A DNA stretch of 64,000 bases. Origin: an uncultured Bacillota bacterium (lineage in GTDB: Bacteria > Bacillota > Clostridia > Christensenellales > Borkfalkiaceae). This document shows positions 17,020 to 24,978 of this stretch, in pieces. Each line of letters begins with the position of its first letter. The stretch's first letter is position 1. Below the pieces are notes generated by a model. The model was not told where the DNA came from. It did no database searches and saw nothing but the letters and a program-made list of their open reading frames with translations. A program made the translations under genes and the position numbers. The DNA is taken from contig CASFTB010000004.1 of NCBI GenBank assembly GCA_949297575.1, forward strand, positions 33,268 to 97,267, given 5' to 3'.

Positions 17020-17928
17020 ATGATCATTGATAAACTGATCGATAAGATCAAAGAATTTGACAATCCGACCGTAGCGGGCATAGACACCGCATTCGATTAT
17101 TTGCCCGACGATCTGCGTGCGGGTGTCAAGGATTTTGCGGGAGCGGCAGATGCGATCCTCGCGTTCAACAAAAAAATAATCGACAATATCTGTGATATCG
17201 TTCCTTGCGTAAAGGTGCAGATCGCCTATTACGAGATGTACGGCGTAGAGGGGCTGCGCGCCTTTGCGGAGACGCTTCGTTACGCAAAGGCGAAGGGAAT
17301 GTTTGTGATGACCGATGCAAAACGCAACGATATAGGCGCCACGGCGGAGTGCTATGCCAAGGCGTATCTCGGCGAAACGTCGGTCGGAGAGCGCTCGTTT
17401 ACCGCCTTCGAGTCCGACTTCCTCACCGTCAACGGTTATCTCGGCTCAGACGGCATACGGCCCTTCCTGAACTGGATGGAAAAGCGGGACAGGGGCATCT
17501 TCGTGCTCGTCAAAACATCCAACAAATCGAGCGGAGAGCTGCAGGACATGAAACTGGAAAACGGTAAAACCGTCTACGAATATATGGGTTCCCTCGTCGA
17601 GGAATGGGGCGAAAACAGTATCGGCAAGTACGGGTATTCCGCCGTCGGCGCCGTGGTGGGCGCGACGCATCCTGCACAGGCTGCGATCCTGCGGCGCGAA
17701 ATGCCTCACACCTTCTTTCTGATCCCGGGTTACGGTGCGCAGGGCGGCAAGGCAGACGACCTCAAAGTCTGTTTCGGCAAGGACGGGCTGGGCGGCATCG
17801 TCAATTCTTCCCGCGGCATCCTCTGTGCATACAGGCAGGAAAAATACGCAGGGCTACCCTTCGATGCGGCAGCGCGGCGGGCGTGTATTGACATGAAAAG
17901 CGACCTCAACCGTGCAATAAACGGCTGA
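17020..17928 (+). CDS. pyrF: Orotidine 5'-phosphate decarboxylase (long, subfamily 2)
   Basis: 302 residues, longer than the common 230-residue form, matching subfamily 2 typical of Clostridia, actinobacteria and others. It decarboxylates OMP to UMP. The catalytic tetrad is in MTDAKRNDIG (D-K-D), and SFTAFESDFLTVNGYLGSD, LVKTSNKSSGE and FLIPGYGAQGG form the substrate pocket. TGAGG precedes ATG 17020. Confidence 0.95.
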   Translation: MIIDKLIDKIKEFDNPTVAGIDTAFDYLPDDLRAGVKDFAGAADAILAFNKKIIDNICDIVPCVKVQIAYYEMYGVEGLRAFAETLRYAKAKGMFVMTDAKRNDIGATAECYAKAYLGETSVGERSFTAFESDFLTVNGYLGSDGIRPFLNWMEKRDRGIFVLVKTSNKSSGELQDMKLENGKTVYEYMGSLVEEWGENSIGKYGYSAVGAVVGATHPAQAAILRREMPHTFFLIPGYGAQGGKADDLKVCFGKDGLGGIVNSSRGILCAYRQEKYAGLPFDAAARRACIDMKSDLNRAING

Positions 17929-17932
17929 ATCA

Positions 17933-17955
17933 TAGTATTATGTTATACGTAAAAC
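17933..17955 (+). repeat. Copy 3 (diverged) of the GTACTATG-N4-ACATAAA motif
   Basis: TAGTATTATGTTATACGTAAA lies in the 49-bp gap between pyrF and pyrK. It is the least conserved of the five copies (CGTA in place of CATA). Confidence 0.4.
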
Positions 17956-17977
17956 AGTTCAAAACGGAGGAAACGGC

Positions 17978-18754
17978 GTGAAAGAGCTGAAAACCAAAGT
18001 ATGTCGCAATGAGAAAATAGCTCCCGGAATTTACGAGATGGATCTGCGGCTTCCCGAAGATATCGAATTCCGCTGCGGGCAGTTCGTCAATCTTTCGGTC
18101 GGCGACGGTGCTCATCTTCTGCGCCGCCCCTTTGCGGTCGCTTTCTATGACCGCGGGAAGCGCATCATCGGGGTATGCTACCAGGTCAAGGGCGAGGGAA
18201 CGAAACTGCTTTCCGCAAAAAAGGAGGGAGACGAACTGACATGCGTTCTTCCTCTCGGCAACGGTTTTTCGATCGCGGAAGGACAAAAGCGCGTAGCGCT
18301 CGTCGGCGGCGGCGTCGGGATATTTCCGCTCCTCTCCGTGCTCGGAGAATATCGGGAGAGCAACAAGTATTTCTGTTCCTGCATGGGATTTCGGAGCAGG
18401 GAGTATGTAAACACGTTCAGCCTGTTCGATAAGCGCTCGGATGAATTTCTTGCCGCGACAGATGACGGAAGTTTCGGCGTGAAGGGCAATGCCGTGCAGC
18501 TGTTTTTCGATAACTATGATGGGGCAAAGCCCGACGTGATTCTCGCCTGCGGACCGACGCCCATGCTGCGTGCCCTGAAAAGTGGATTGAAAGAGCGGAA
18601 TATCGCCGTGCCTTGCTATGTATCGTTGGAAGAACGCATGGGGTGCGGCATCGGTGCCTGTCTCGTCTGCGTCTGCAAAAGGAGCGGCAAAGAGGAGAAC
18701 GCGCGCGTCTGCAAGGACGGCCCTGTATTTGAGATCAACGAGGTGGAGCTCTGA
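17978..18754 (+). CDS. pyrK: Dihydroorotate dehydrogenase B electron-transfer subunit
   Basis: 258 residues. It carries electrons from PyrD to NAD+ through FAD and a [2Fe-2S] cluster. The FAD site is LLRRPFAV, the NAD-side glycine motif VALVGGGVGIFPLL, and the cluster cysteines are in EERMGCGIGACLVCVC and a later C in VCKDGPVF. It starts with GTG 17978, preceded by CGGAGG. Its TGA overlaps the pyrD ATG by one base, so the two subunits are made together. Confidence 0.95.
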   Translation: MKELKTKVCRNEKIAPGIYEMDLRLPEDIEFRCGQFVNLSVGDGAHLLRRPFAVAFYDRGKRIIGVCYQVKGEGTKLLSAKKEGDELTCVLPLGNGFSIAEGQKRVALVGGGVGIFPLLSVLGEYRESNKYFCSCMGFRSREYVNTFSLFDKRSDEFLAATDDGSFGVKGNAVQLFFDNYDGAKPDVILACGPTPMLRALKSGLKERNIAVPCYVSLEERMGCGIGACLVCVCKRSGKEENARVCKDGPVFEINEVEL

Positions 18755-19668
18755 TGGCAAATTTATCGGTCAATATCTGCGGAGTAACTTTAAAAAACCC
18801 CGTCATCGCGGCGAGCGGCACCTTCGGGTTCGGGAAAGAATTTGACGAAATTTATGATATAGGTGTTTTGGGAGGCATCAGCACGAAAGGACTGACGCTC
18901 GAGGCGCGTCTCGGGAATCCGACGCCCCGCATCGCGGAAGGGCATGGCGTTATCCTCAATGCGGTCGGGCTGCAAAACCCGGGCGTCGATGTGTTTTTAA
19001 AGGAAGATCTTGCCTTTCTGAAAAGCAAAAATATTGCCGTCATCGCCAATGTCGCGGGGCGAACCATCGATGACTATGCGGGCATCTGCGCGAGGCTGGA
19101 CGGTAAGGTGGACATGATAGAGCTGAATATTTCCTGCCCGAACGTCAAGTGCGGGGGCATGGCATTCGGCATCAGACCGGAGAGCGTAAAAGAGGTCACG
19201 TCCGCAGCCAGGGGTGCCTTAAAGAGCACGCCCCTCATCGTCAAGCTTTCTCCGAACGTCGAGAGCATCGCCGTCAATGCGCTCGCAGCGCAGGAGGGCG
19301 GGGCAGACTGCGTCTCGCTCATCAATACGCTGACGGGCATGGTCATCGATATCGAACGGCGCCGTCCCGTCATCGCCAACAATACGGGCGGCGTGTCCGG
19401 GGCGGGGATCATGCCGATCGCCGTCCGCATGACATGGGAAGTCTGTTCGGCTGTCCGTATCCCCGTGATCGGCATGGGGGGGATCACCTGCGCGGAAGAC
19501 GCGCTGCAGTTCATTATGGCAGGGGCAAGCGCCGTACAGGTCGGTACGGCAAATTTTACCGATACTTTGGCAATGCCCAAGATTATCGAAGGCCTCGCCT
19601 CCTGGCTTGACAGGCATGGGGTCAAAGACATCAACGAGCTGCGTGGTACGCTATGTTTGAATGGTTAA
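18754..19668 (+). CDS. pyrD: Dihydroorotate dehydrogenase B catalytic subunit (class 1B)
   Basis: 304 residues. It oxidises dihydroorotate to orotate with FMN and hands electrons to PyrK. Conserved parts include KNPVIAASGTFGFGKE, the K loop STKGLTLEARLGNP, ELNISCPNVKCGG (class 1B catalytic cysteine) and GMGGITCAEDALQFIMAG at the FMN phosphate. Last gene of the operon; carAB are not in the window. Coupled to pyrK by overlapping start and stop. Confidence 0.96.
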   Translation: MANLSVNICGVTLKNPVIAASGTFGFGKEFDEIYDIGVLGGISTKGLTLEARLGNPTPRIAEGHGVILNAVGLQNPGVDVFLKEDLAFLKSKNIAVIANVAGRTIDDYAGICARLDGKVDMIELNISCPNVKCGGMAFGIRPESVKEVTSAARGALKSTPLIVKLSPNVESIAVNALAAQEGGADCVSLINTLTGMVIDIERRRPVIANNTGGVSGAGIMPIAVRMTWEVCSAVRIPVIGMGGITCAEDALQFIMAGASAVQVGTANFTDTLAMPKIIEGLASWLDRHGVKDINELRGTLCLNG

Positions 19669-19672
19669 TGCC

Positions 19673-19694
19673 TGTTTATGTTACGCATAGTACA
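19673..19694 (-). repeat. Copy 4 of the GTACTATG-N4-ACATAAA motif (minus orientation)
   Basis: On the minus strand it reads TGTACTATGCGTAACATAAA, very close to copy 1. It sits between convergent pyrD and the deacetylase gene. Confidence 0.5.
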
Positions 19695-19723
19695 TTCTTT
19701 TTGCCTATGATCTTTGATTTTAA

Positions 19724-19757
19724 GAAAGAAGCGGCGCATCGGCGTGCCGCTTCTTTC
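19724..19757. terminator. Bidirectional terminator hairpin
   Basis: GAAAGAAGCGGC (19724-19735) pairs perfectly with GCCGCTTCTTTC (19746-19757) between convergent pyrD and the deacetylase gene. Confidence 0.75.
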
Positions 19758-19762
19758 CGTAT

Positions 19763-20449
19763 TCACAGTGTTTTAAAGACATATCCCTCTCTTTTGAAGT
19801 ATCGGATGATTTGCGGGAGAGCCAGTACAGTCTGCTTATAATTTACGCCGTCGTGCAGCAGCAGGACGACGCGGTTTTTCCCCGCGGCGGTCGAGATCGC
19901 GTTCCTGTACAGTTCGTCTGCATTTGCGCGCCTTTGTACGGCATCCTCTACCGAGGCGTTCCAGTCATGCGCTTCCCATCCTGCGCCTTTAACGGCCGAG
20001 CGCAGGGCCTCTCCGGCGGAGATTGACCCTCCCGGGTAGCGGTATAATTTTCCGGAAAAATCCGGGAGGACGCTTAGAACGGCTTTCCTGCATGCTTCGA
20101 TGTCTGCCAACAGCGCCTCCGGCGATGCGTAGATCTCTTTATATTCGTGCGTCTGCGAGTGGATGCCGATGGCATGCCCTTCATGTGCGGTCCGCCGCAC
20201 GATCTCCTCCCTCCCTGCGATCTGCCGCCCGATGACGAAGAATGTAGCTCTTACATTTTCTTTTTTCAGTACATCGAGCACGAGCGGCGTCGTCGAGTCG
20301 GTGGGGCCGTCGTCAAAAGTCAGGAAGATCTCTCTGTTTTCGCCTTCGGTGCAGGCGCCCGCGCGCTGAAGCGCAGGAACTTCAAGCGCAATGACCGCGG
20401 CGAGCGAAAATAGCGAAGCAAACAGCATGGCGAGCGTCTTTCTCTTCAT
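19763..20449 (-). CDS. Polysaccharide deacetylase (NodB domain), membrane-anchored
   Basis: 228 residues from ATG 20449. An N-terminal hydrophobic segment (TLAMLFASLFSLAAVIALEV) anchors or exports it; the NodB domain follows. Motif 1 is FLTFDDGPTDSTT (catalytic D and metal D), motif 2 HSQTHEY (metal histidines), motif 3 YRYPGGS. It should remove acetyl groups from N-acetyl sugars of peptidoglycan or chitin-like polymers outside the membrane, as PdaA-type enzymes do. The ribosome site is weak; a start 21 codons upstream is possible. Confidence 0.88.
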   Translation of the reverse strand: MKRKTLAMLFASLFSLAAVIALEVPALQRAGACTEGENREIFLTFDDGPTDSTTPLVLDVLKKENVRATFFVIGRQIAGREEIVRRTAHEGHAIGIHSQTHEYKEIYASPEALLADIEACRKAVLSVLPDFSGKLYRYPGGSISAGEALRSAVKGAGWEAHDWNASVEDAVQRRANADELYRNAISTAAGKNRVVLLLHDGVNYKQTVLALPQIIRYFKREGYVFKTL

Positions 20450-20526
20450 GTCTCTAATTTGTGCATCAATAACGATATAAATGTCGACGGGTCTGAAAAA
20501 ATATACAAACAATTTTTCAGGTTGGA

Positions 20527-20555
20527 TTGACGGGAGGCGATTCCCGTGTTATAAT
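20527..20555 (+). promoter_or_regulatory. Strong promoter of the GH13 gene with an operator-like palindrome
   Basis: TTGACG (20527-20532), 17 bp, TATAAT (20550-20555). A perfect inverted repeat ACGGGA-N6-TCCCGT (20530-20547) fills the spacer, where a bound repressor would block RNA polymerase. Confidence 0.7.
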
Positions 20556-20620
20556 TAACAACAGTGTGCGGCGGGTCTGTCCCGCGGCAGACAATTTCAC
20601 CAACAGAGAGGGGCATACAG

Positions 20621-21934
20621 ATGTGGTTCGATGAAAGTACTTTTTATCAGATCTATCCGCTCGGCTATTGCGGGGCGGAGCGTGAAAACGATTTCGGCGA
20701 AGTGCGGCACCGCTTTTCTTCGATTGAGGAGAATATCCCGTATATCAGAGAGCAGGGGTTTACGGCAGTTCTCTTTAATCCCCTTTTCGAGAGCGAGAGG
20801 CACGGCTATGATACCGTCGATTTTTTTCAGGTCGACAGGCGCCTTGGCGATAATGCCGATTTTAAGCGGCTCGTGCAGAAATTTCACGATGCGGGCATCC
20901 GCGTCGTTTTGGACGGCGTGTTCAACCATGTCGGCCGCCGCTTTTTTGCCTTTGAAGAGGTAAAACGCCTCCGCGAGAGCAGCGACAAGTGCGGTTGGTT
21001 CAATATAAACTTCGGCGGCAACAGCCCGTATGACGACGGCTTTTGGTATGAGGGGTGGGAAGGTCACATGGAGTTGGTCAAGCTCAATCTGTCCTGCCCC
21101 GCGGTCACCGACTATATCCGCCGCGCCGTAGAATTCTGGATAGACGAGTTTGGCATAGACGGGCTCCGCCTGGACGTTTCTTATCTGCTGCCCGAATGGT
21201 TCTTTGAATATCTCCGCCGCATCGTGCGCGGCAAGCGGCAGGATTTCTTTCTGATGGGGGAGGTCATCCACTGCCAGAATTTTGCCAAAAATCTCACGCC
21301 CGAAAGGCTTGATTCCATCACGAATTACGAGTGTTATAAGGGCCTTACGTCCGCGATCAATTCCGACAATCTCTTTGAGATCGAGCATTCTCTCGAGCGG
21401 CTGTTCGGTGCTCAGCCCTGGTGCCTGTATACGGGGAAGAATCTTTTCAACTTTGCAGACAATCACGACGTTCCGCGCGCCTATACGGCGGTATCCGACA
21501 AGCGCAAACTGCCAGCGCTGTATGCAATCCTTTACTCCATGCCCGGCATCCCCTGCGTGTATTACGGGTCGGAGTGCGGCGCGGAGGGCAGCAAAGGCAA
21601 TCTTGACTACGATCTTCGCCCCGCCTTTTCTTCCATAGAACGGGAAAAGTGCCCCGAATTGTCCTCGCTCATCCGCAGGCTCAACAACATCCGCAATGCG
21701 GAAAAGGCGCTCGCATACGGCAGCTATGCAAAGTGCGCGCTCAACAATAAATATATGTGTTTCAGGCGCGAGCTCGGCGGCGAACGTATTTATTGCGCCT
21801 TTAACATCTCTGACGGCGACGTCACCGTGCGCGTAGAGGAGGCGGAGGGAACAGACCTTCTGACGGGTGAAGTGCGCAACCTCAACGACATCTATCTGCC
21901 GCCCTTCGCGGTCAAACTGTTCAAAAAAAATTGA
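20621..21934 (+). CDS. GH13 alpha-amylase family glycosidase (intracellular)
   Basis: 437 residues, no signal peptide, so it acts on imported malto-oligosaccharides in the cytoplasm. The barrel motifs are in order: DGVFNHVG (region I), GLRLDVSYL with nucleophile D185, FLMGEVIH with acid/base E214, and FADNHDVPR with D283. The short N-terminus and the MWFDESTFYQIYPLGY start resemble cyclomaltodextrinase or maltodextrin-hydrolysing enzymes of Clostridia; exact specificity is open. GAGAGG precedes ATG 20621. Its promoter carries a palindrome, suggesting sugar-responsive repression. Confidence 0.9.
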   Translation: MWFDESTFYQIYPLGYCGAERENDFGEVRHRFSSIEENIPYIREQGFTAVLFNPLFESERHGYDTVDFFQVDRRLGDNADFKRLVQKFHDAGIRVVLDGVFNHVGRRFFAFEEVKRLRESSDKCGWFNINFGGNSPYDDGFWYEGWEGHMELVKLNLSCPAVTDYIRRAVEFWIDEFGIDGLRLDVSYLLPEWFFEYLRRIVRGKRQDFFLMGEVIHCQNFAKNLTPERLDSITNYECYKGLTSAINSDNLFEIEHSLERLFGAQPWCLYTGKNLFNFADNHDVPRAYTAVSDKRKLPALYAILYSMPGIPCVYYGSECGAEGSKGNLDYDLRPAFSSIEREKCPELSSLIRRLNNIRNAEKALAYGSYAKCALNNKYMCFRRELGGERIYCAFNISDGDVTVRVEEAEGTDLLTGEVRNLNDIYLPPFAVKLFKKN

Positions 21935-21961
21935 TGCCGTCTCCCGTAGGGGAAGGCTGGG

Positions 21962-22003
21962 TGCGCCCGCGCAAAAAGTTGTGCGCGGGCGCAATATTTT
22001 AAT
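21962..22003 (+). terminator. Strong terminator after the GH13 gene
   Basis: TGCGCCCGCGCA (21962-21973) pairs perfectly with TGCGCGGGCGCA (21982-21993), followed by ATATTTTAAT. Confidence 0.85.
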
Positions 22004-22012
22004 CTATTTCGA

Positions 22013-22041
22013 TTGACTTTTTATTCAAACAAATGTATAAT
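22013..22041 (+). promoter_or_regulatory. Sigma-A promoter of the symporter gene
   Basis: TTGACT (22013-22018), 17 bp, TATAAT (22036-22041), 78 bases upstream of the start codon. Confidence 0.8.
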
Positions 22042-22074
22042 TATTCGTATAGTTGCATAAAAACTTTATTCCAA

Positions 22075-22100
22075 GCATGAAAATCGTATAATATTCATGC
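22075..22100 (+). promoter_or_regulatory. Inverted repeat around a second -10-like box
   Basis: GCATGAA (22075-22081) and TTCATGC (22094-22100) form a 7+7 inverted repeat spaced by 12 bp that encloses TATAAT (22087-22092). It lies just upstream of the symporter ribosome site and could be an operator or an mRNA hairpin. Confidence 0.5.
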
Positions 22101-22118
22101 GGGAAGGAGAGGGAGAGA

Positions 22119-23768
22119 ATGGAAATACTCTTATATGTCGGGATACTCGTCGTCTATTTCGCGGTGATGATCTTTATCGGGGTGAAGAACAGTCACAGTT
22201 CGCGCTCCGTCAACGGGTTTGTGTTGGGCGGCAGGTCCGTCGGTCCGTGGCTGACGGCGTTTGCATACGGCACGTCTTACTTTTCCGCCGTCATTTTTAT
22301 CGGTTATGCCGGGCAGTTCGGCTGGAATTTCGGCATCGCCGCGACGTGGATCGGCATCGGCAATGCGGTCATCGGCTCGCTGCTCGCGTGGGCGGTGCTG
22401 GGCAGGCGTACGCGCGTCATGACGCAGAAGCTTGATTCCGCGACCATGCCCGATTTTTTCGGCAAGCGTTTTTCGGACGATAAGCTCAAGATCGCCGCTT
22501 CCGTCATCGTGTTTATTTTTCTGATCCCTTATACCGCGTCGCTTTATAAGGGGTTGGGCAGCCTGTTTGCGATGGCTTTCGATATCCCGTACTGGGTATG
22601 CATCGTCATCATGGCTGCCGTCACGGCGGTGTATGTGCTTGTCGGCGGTTATATGGCGACCGTCTGGAACGACTTCGTGCAGGGCATCATCATGCTCTTC
22701 GGCATCGTGGTCGTCGTCGTCGCCGTTCTGATGAGCAAGGGAGGCCTTTCCCAGGCGATCGTCGACCTCTCGCAGATCTCCGCGGGAGGGCAGCAGGGGG
22801 CATATACTTCCTTTTTCGGCCCCGATCTCTACGGGCTGATCATGGTCATCATCCTCACCAGCCTCGGTACATGGGGGCTGCCGCAGATGGTGCAGAAGTT
22901 TTACACCATCAAAAGCGAGCGCTCCGTGCATACCGGCATGATCGTCAGTACGGTCTTTGCCCTCGTCGTTGCGGGCGGCTGTTACTTTCTCGGCGGGTTC
23001 GGCAGGCTGTTCGTTACCGACATTTCGGCGGGGTATGATTCCATCGTCCCCGCGATGCTGGCGGAGAGCCTCGCGCCCATCCTCATCGCGCTGGTGCTCG
23101 TGCTCGTCGTTTCGGCATCCATGAGCACGCTCTCTTCTCTGGTCATGAGCTCGAGCTCGACGCTCACCCTCGACCTCATCAAGGGAGTGAAAAAGGATAT
23201 GGGGCACAAGACGCAGATGGTGCTGATCCGCGCCTTTGTCGCGGCGTTTATCGTCGTCAGCGCCGTCATCGCCATCGTCTATGAAGAGTTTCAGCTCTCC
23301 TTCATCGCGCAGATGATGGGCGTCAGCTGGGGCGCGCTCGCGGGGGCTTTTCTCGCACCCTATCTCTTCAGCCTGTATTGGAAGAAGACGACGAAGGCGA
23401 GCTGCTGGGCATGCTTTGTGTTCGGGGTCGCGGTCAGCCTTTTCTCCCTCGTCCTCTCCCTTTCGTCCGCCTCTCTGCCCGAATCGTTCACGCAGTCCTT
23501 CCTCTATCGTTACGTATTCTCTTCCTCTGTCTATACGGGAACGTGGACCATGCTCGCGGGCTTCGTCATCGTGCCCCTGGTATCTCTGTTTACGAAAAAG
23601 CCGGATGCTGCCGGGCTGGAACCGCTCTTCAAGCCGTTCGAACAGTTGCGCGAAGCGTCCGATGCCGAGGAGTCTATCCTGCCGCCGGAAGAGGAGGGGG
23701 TGCAGGCGGTCCCGGCTCCTGCAGAAGCCGCCCCCGTCAGGAGTTTTTCGGACGGGGAACAAGAATAG
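22119..23768 (+). CDS. Sodium:solute symporter (SSS family)
   Basis: 549 residues with about 13 membrane helices. Family parts: an early FVLGGRSVGPWLTAFAYGTSYFSA loop (sodium site of LeuT-fold SSS carriers), GGYMATVWNDFVQG, and SASMSTLSSLVMSSSSTLTLD in helix 8. The C-terminal 70 residues are cytosolic and acidic/proline-rich, an extension beyond the fold. Substrate (proline, pantothenate, sugar or organic acid) cannot be read. GGGAAGGAGAGGGAG precedes ATG 22119. Confidence 0.9.
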   Translation: MEILLYVGILVVYFAVMIFIGVKNSHSSRSVNGFVLGGRSVGPWLTAFAYGTSYFSAVIFIGYAGQFGWNFGIAATWIGIGNAVIGSLLAWAVLGRRTRVMTQKLDSATMPDFFGKRFSDDKLKIAASVIVFIFLIPYTASLYKGLGSLFAMAFDIPYWVCIVIMAAVTAVYVLVGGYMATVWNDFVQGIIMLFGIVVVVVAVLMSKGGLSQAIVDLSQISAGGQQGAYTSFFGPDLYGLIMVIILTSLGTWGLPQMVQKFYTIKSERSVHTGMIVSTVFALVVAGGCYFLGGFGRLFVTDISAGYDSIVPAMLAESLAPILIALVLVLVVSASMSTLSSLVMSSSSTLTLDLIKGVKKDMGHKTQMVLIRAFVAAFIVVSAVIAIVYEEFQLSFIAQMMGVSWGALAGAFLAPYLFSLYWKKTTKASCWACFVFGVAVSLFSLVLSLSSASLPESFTQSFLYRYVFSSSVYTGTWTMLAGFVIVPLVSLFTKKPDAAGLEPLFKPFEQLREASDAEESILPPEEEGVQAVPAPAEAAPVRSFSDGEQE

Positions 23769-23784
23769 CGGGTTCCGACCGTAC

Positions 23785-23820
23785 CGGGCGAAAGGGCATT
23801 CCCTTCCGCCCGATCTTTTT
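23785..23820 (+). terminator. Terminator after the symporter gene
   Basis: CGGGCG (23785-23790) pairs with CGCCCG (23807-23812), with inner AAGGG/CCCTT, followed by ATCTTTTT. Confidence 0.8.
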
Positions 23821-23843
23821 GCGGCCGAGATCACGTGCCGGAC

Positions 23844-23876
23844 AGAAAGAGAGGGCCGCCTTTACAGGCGGCTCTC
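23844..23876 (-). terminator. Terminator of the polyamine operon
   Basis: Read on the minus strand, a GAGAGCCGCC/GGCGGCCCTC hairpin overlaps the nspC stop codon and is followed by a pyrimidine run (TCTTTC). Confidence 0.6.
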
Positions 23877-24977
23877 AAAGTCCCGATAGGAAAATGACCG
23901 GATGGTCTCCACGCTCCCGTCCGCTCTCTTATAGCGGATATCGGGAAGGGGCATGCCATTGAAGGTGTTTGTCTTGACCATCGTGTACAGCGCCATGTCG
24001 CCGAACACGAGCTCGTCGCCCTCTTTAAGGGGGGCGTCGAAGGAGTAATCGCCGATGACGTCCCCGGCCAGGCAGGTGGGGCCGCCGAGGCGGTAAGTGT
24101 ATTTTTTCTCACCCGCCTCGCCGCTTCCGGAGAGGGGCGGACGATAGGGCATTTCCAGTACGTCCGGCATGTGGCACGCCGCCGAAACGTCGAGGACGGC
24201 GATCTTTCCGCCGTTTTCGAAGGTCTCCAGAACGTGTGCGTGCAGCGTCCCCGCATTCAGCACGACCGCTTCCCCCGGTTCGAGATACACCTGCACGCCG
24301 TACGCCTCGCGCAGCCTCCGCACGATACGCACGAGCCGCGCGCGGTCATATCCGTCGCGCGTGATGTGGTGTCCGCCGCCGAGGTTGAGCCATTGCATGT
24401 GCGGGAGAAAGGTGCCGAACTTCTCCTCAAAGGCGCGTACGGTGGTCTCCAGCGCGTCGCTGTCCTGCTCGCAGAGGGTGTGGAAGTGCAGCCCGTCCAA
24501 GAGAGGCAAAACGTCTTCGTCGAAATTTGCGCGCGTCGTGCCCAGGCGCGAGCGCGGCGCGCAGGGGTCGTAGATGGCGTGCCCCTCCTGCGTGGAGCAT
24601 TCGGGGTTGACGCGCAGCCCGACGGACACGCCCGCTTCTTTACAGAGGGGGGCGTATTTTTTTATCTGCGCGGGGGTGTTGAAAACGATGTGATCGCACA
24701 GCGCCGCAAGTTCTTTGACGTCCTCCTCGCGGAATGCGGGGGAAAAGGCGTGCACCTCTCCCGCAAAGTGCTCCCGCCCGAGGCGCGCCTCGAACACGCC
24801 GCTCGCCGCCGTCCCCGAAAGGTACTTCGCGATGAGCGGGTAGGTCTGATAGATGGAATACGCCTTCTGTGCGAGCAGGATCTTGCAGCCCGCCTCGTCC
24901 GCCGCGGCGCGCAGGATCTTGAGGTTTTCGGTCAGCTTTTTTTCGTCGATGAGAAAGTAGGGGGAGGGGATGTGCAT
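23862..24977 (-). CDS. nspC: Carboxynorspermidine/carboxyspermidine decarboxylase
   Basis: 371 residues, a fold III PLP enzyme. It decarboxylates carboxyspermidine (or carboxynorspermidine) to spermidine. PLP lysine K38 is in LLAQKAYS; LHFHTLCEQ, NLGGGHHITRDGYD and LGGPTCLAGDVIGDY are family blocks, the last holding the second-subunit catalytic cysteine. ATG 24977 comes one base after the dehydrogenase stop. It is last in a six-gene polyamine cluster. Confidence 0.95.
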   Translation of the reverse strand: MHIPSPYFLIDEKKLTENLKILRAAADEAGCKILLAQKAYSIYQTYPLIAKYLSGTAASGVFEARLGREHFAGEVHAFSPAFREEDVKELAALCDHIVFNTPAQIKKYAPLCKEAGVSVGLRVNPECSTQEGHAIYDPCAPRSRLGTTRANFDEDVLPLLDGLHFHTLCEQDSDALETTVRAFEEKFGTFLPHMQWLNLGGGHHITRDGYDRARLVRIVRRLREAYGVQVYLEPGEAVVLNAGTLHAHVLETFENGGKIAVLDVSAACHMPDVLEMPYRPPLSGSGEAGEKKYTYRLGGPTCLAGDVIGDYSFDAPLKEGDELVFGDMALYTMVKTNTFNGMPLPDIRYKRADGSVETIRSFSYRDFESRL

Positions 24978-24978
24978 G

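Noticed and set aside
20597..21994. Minus-strand frame opposite the GH13 gene
   Set aside because: Antisense by-product; the plus strand carries all four GH13 motifs.
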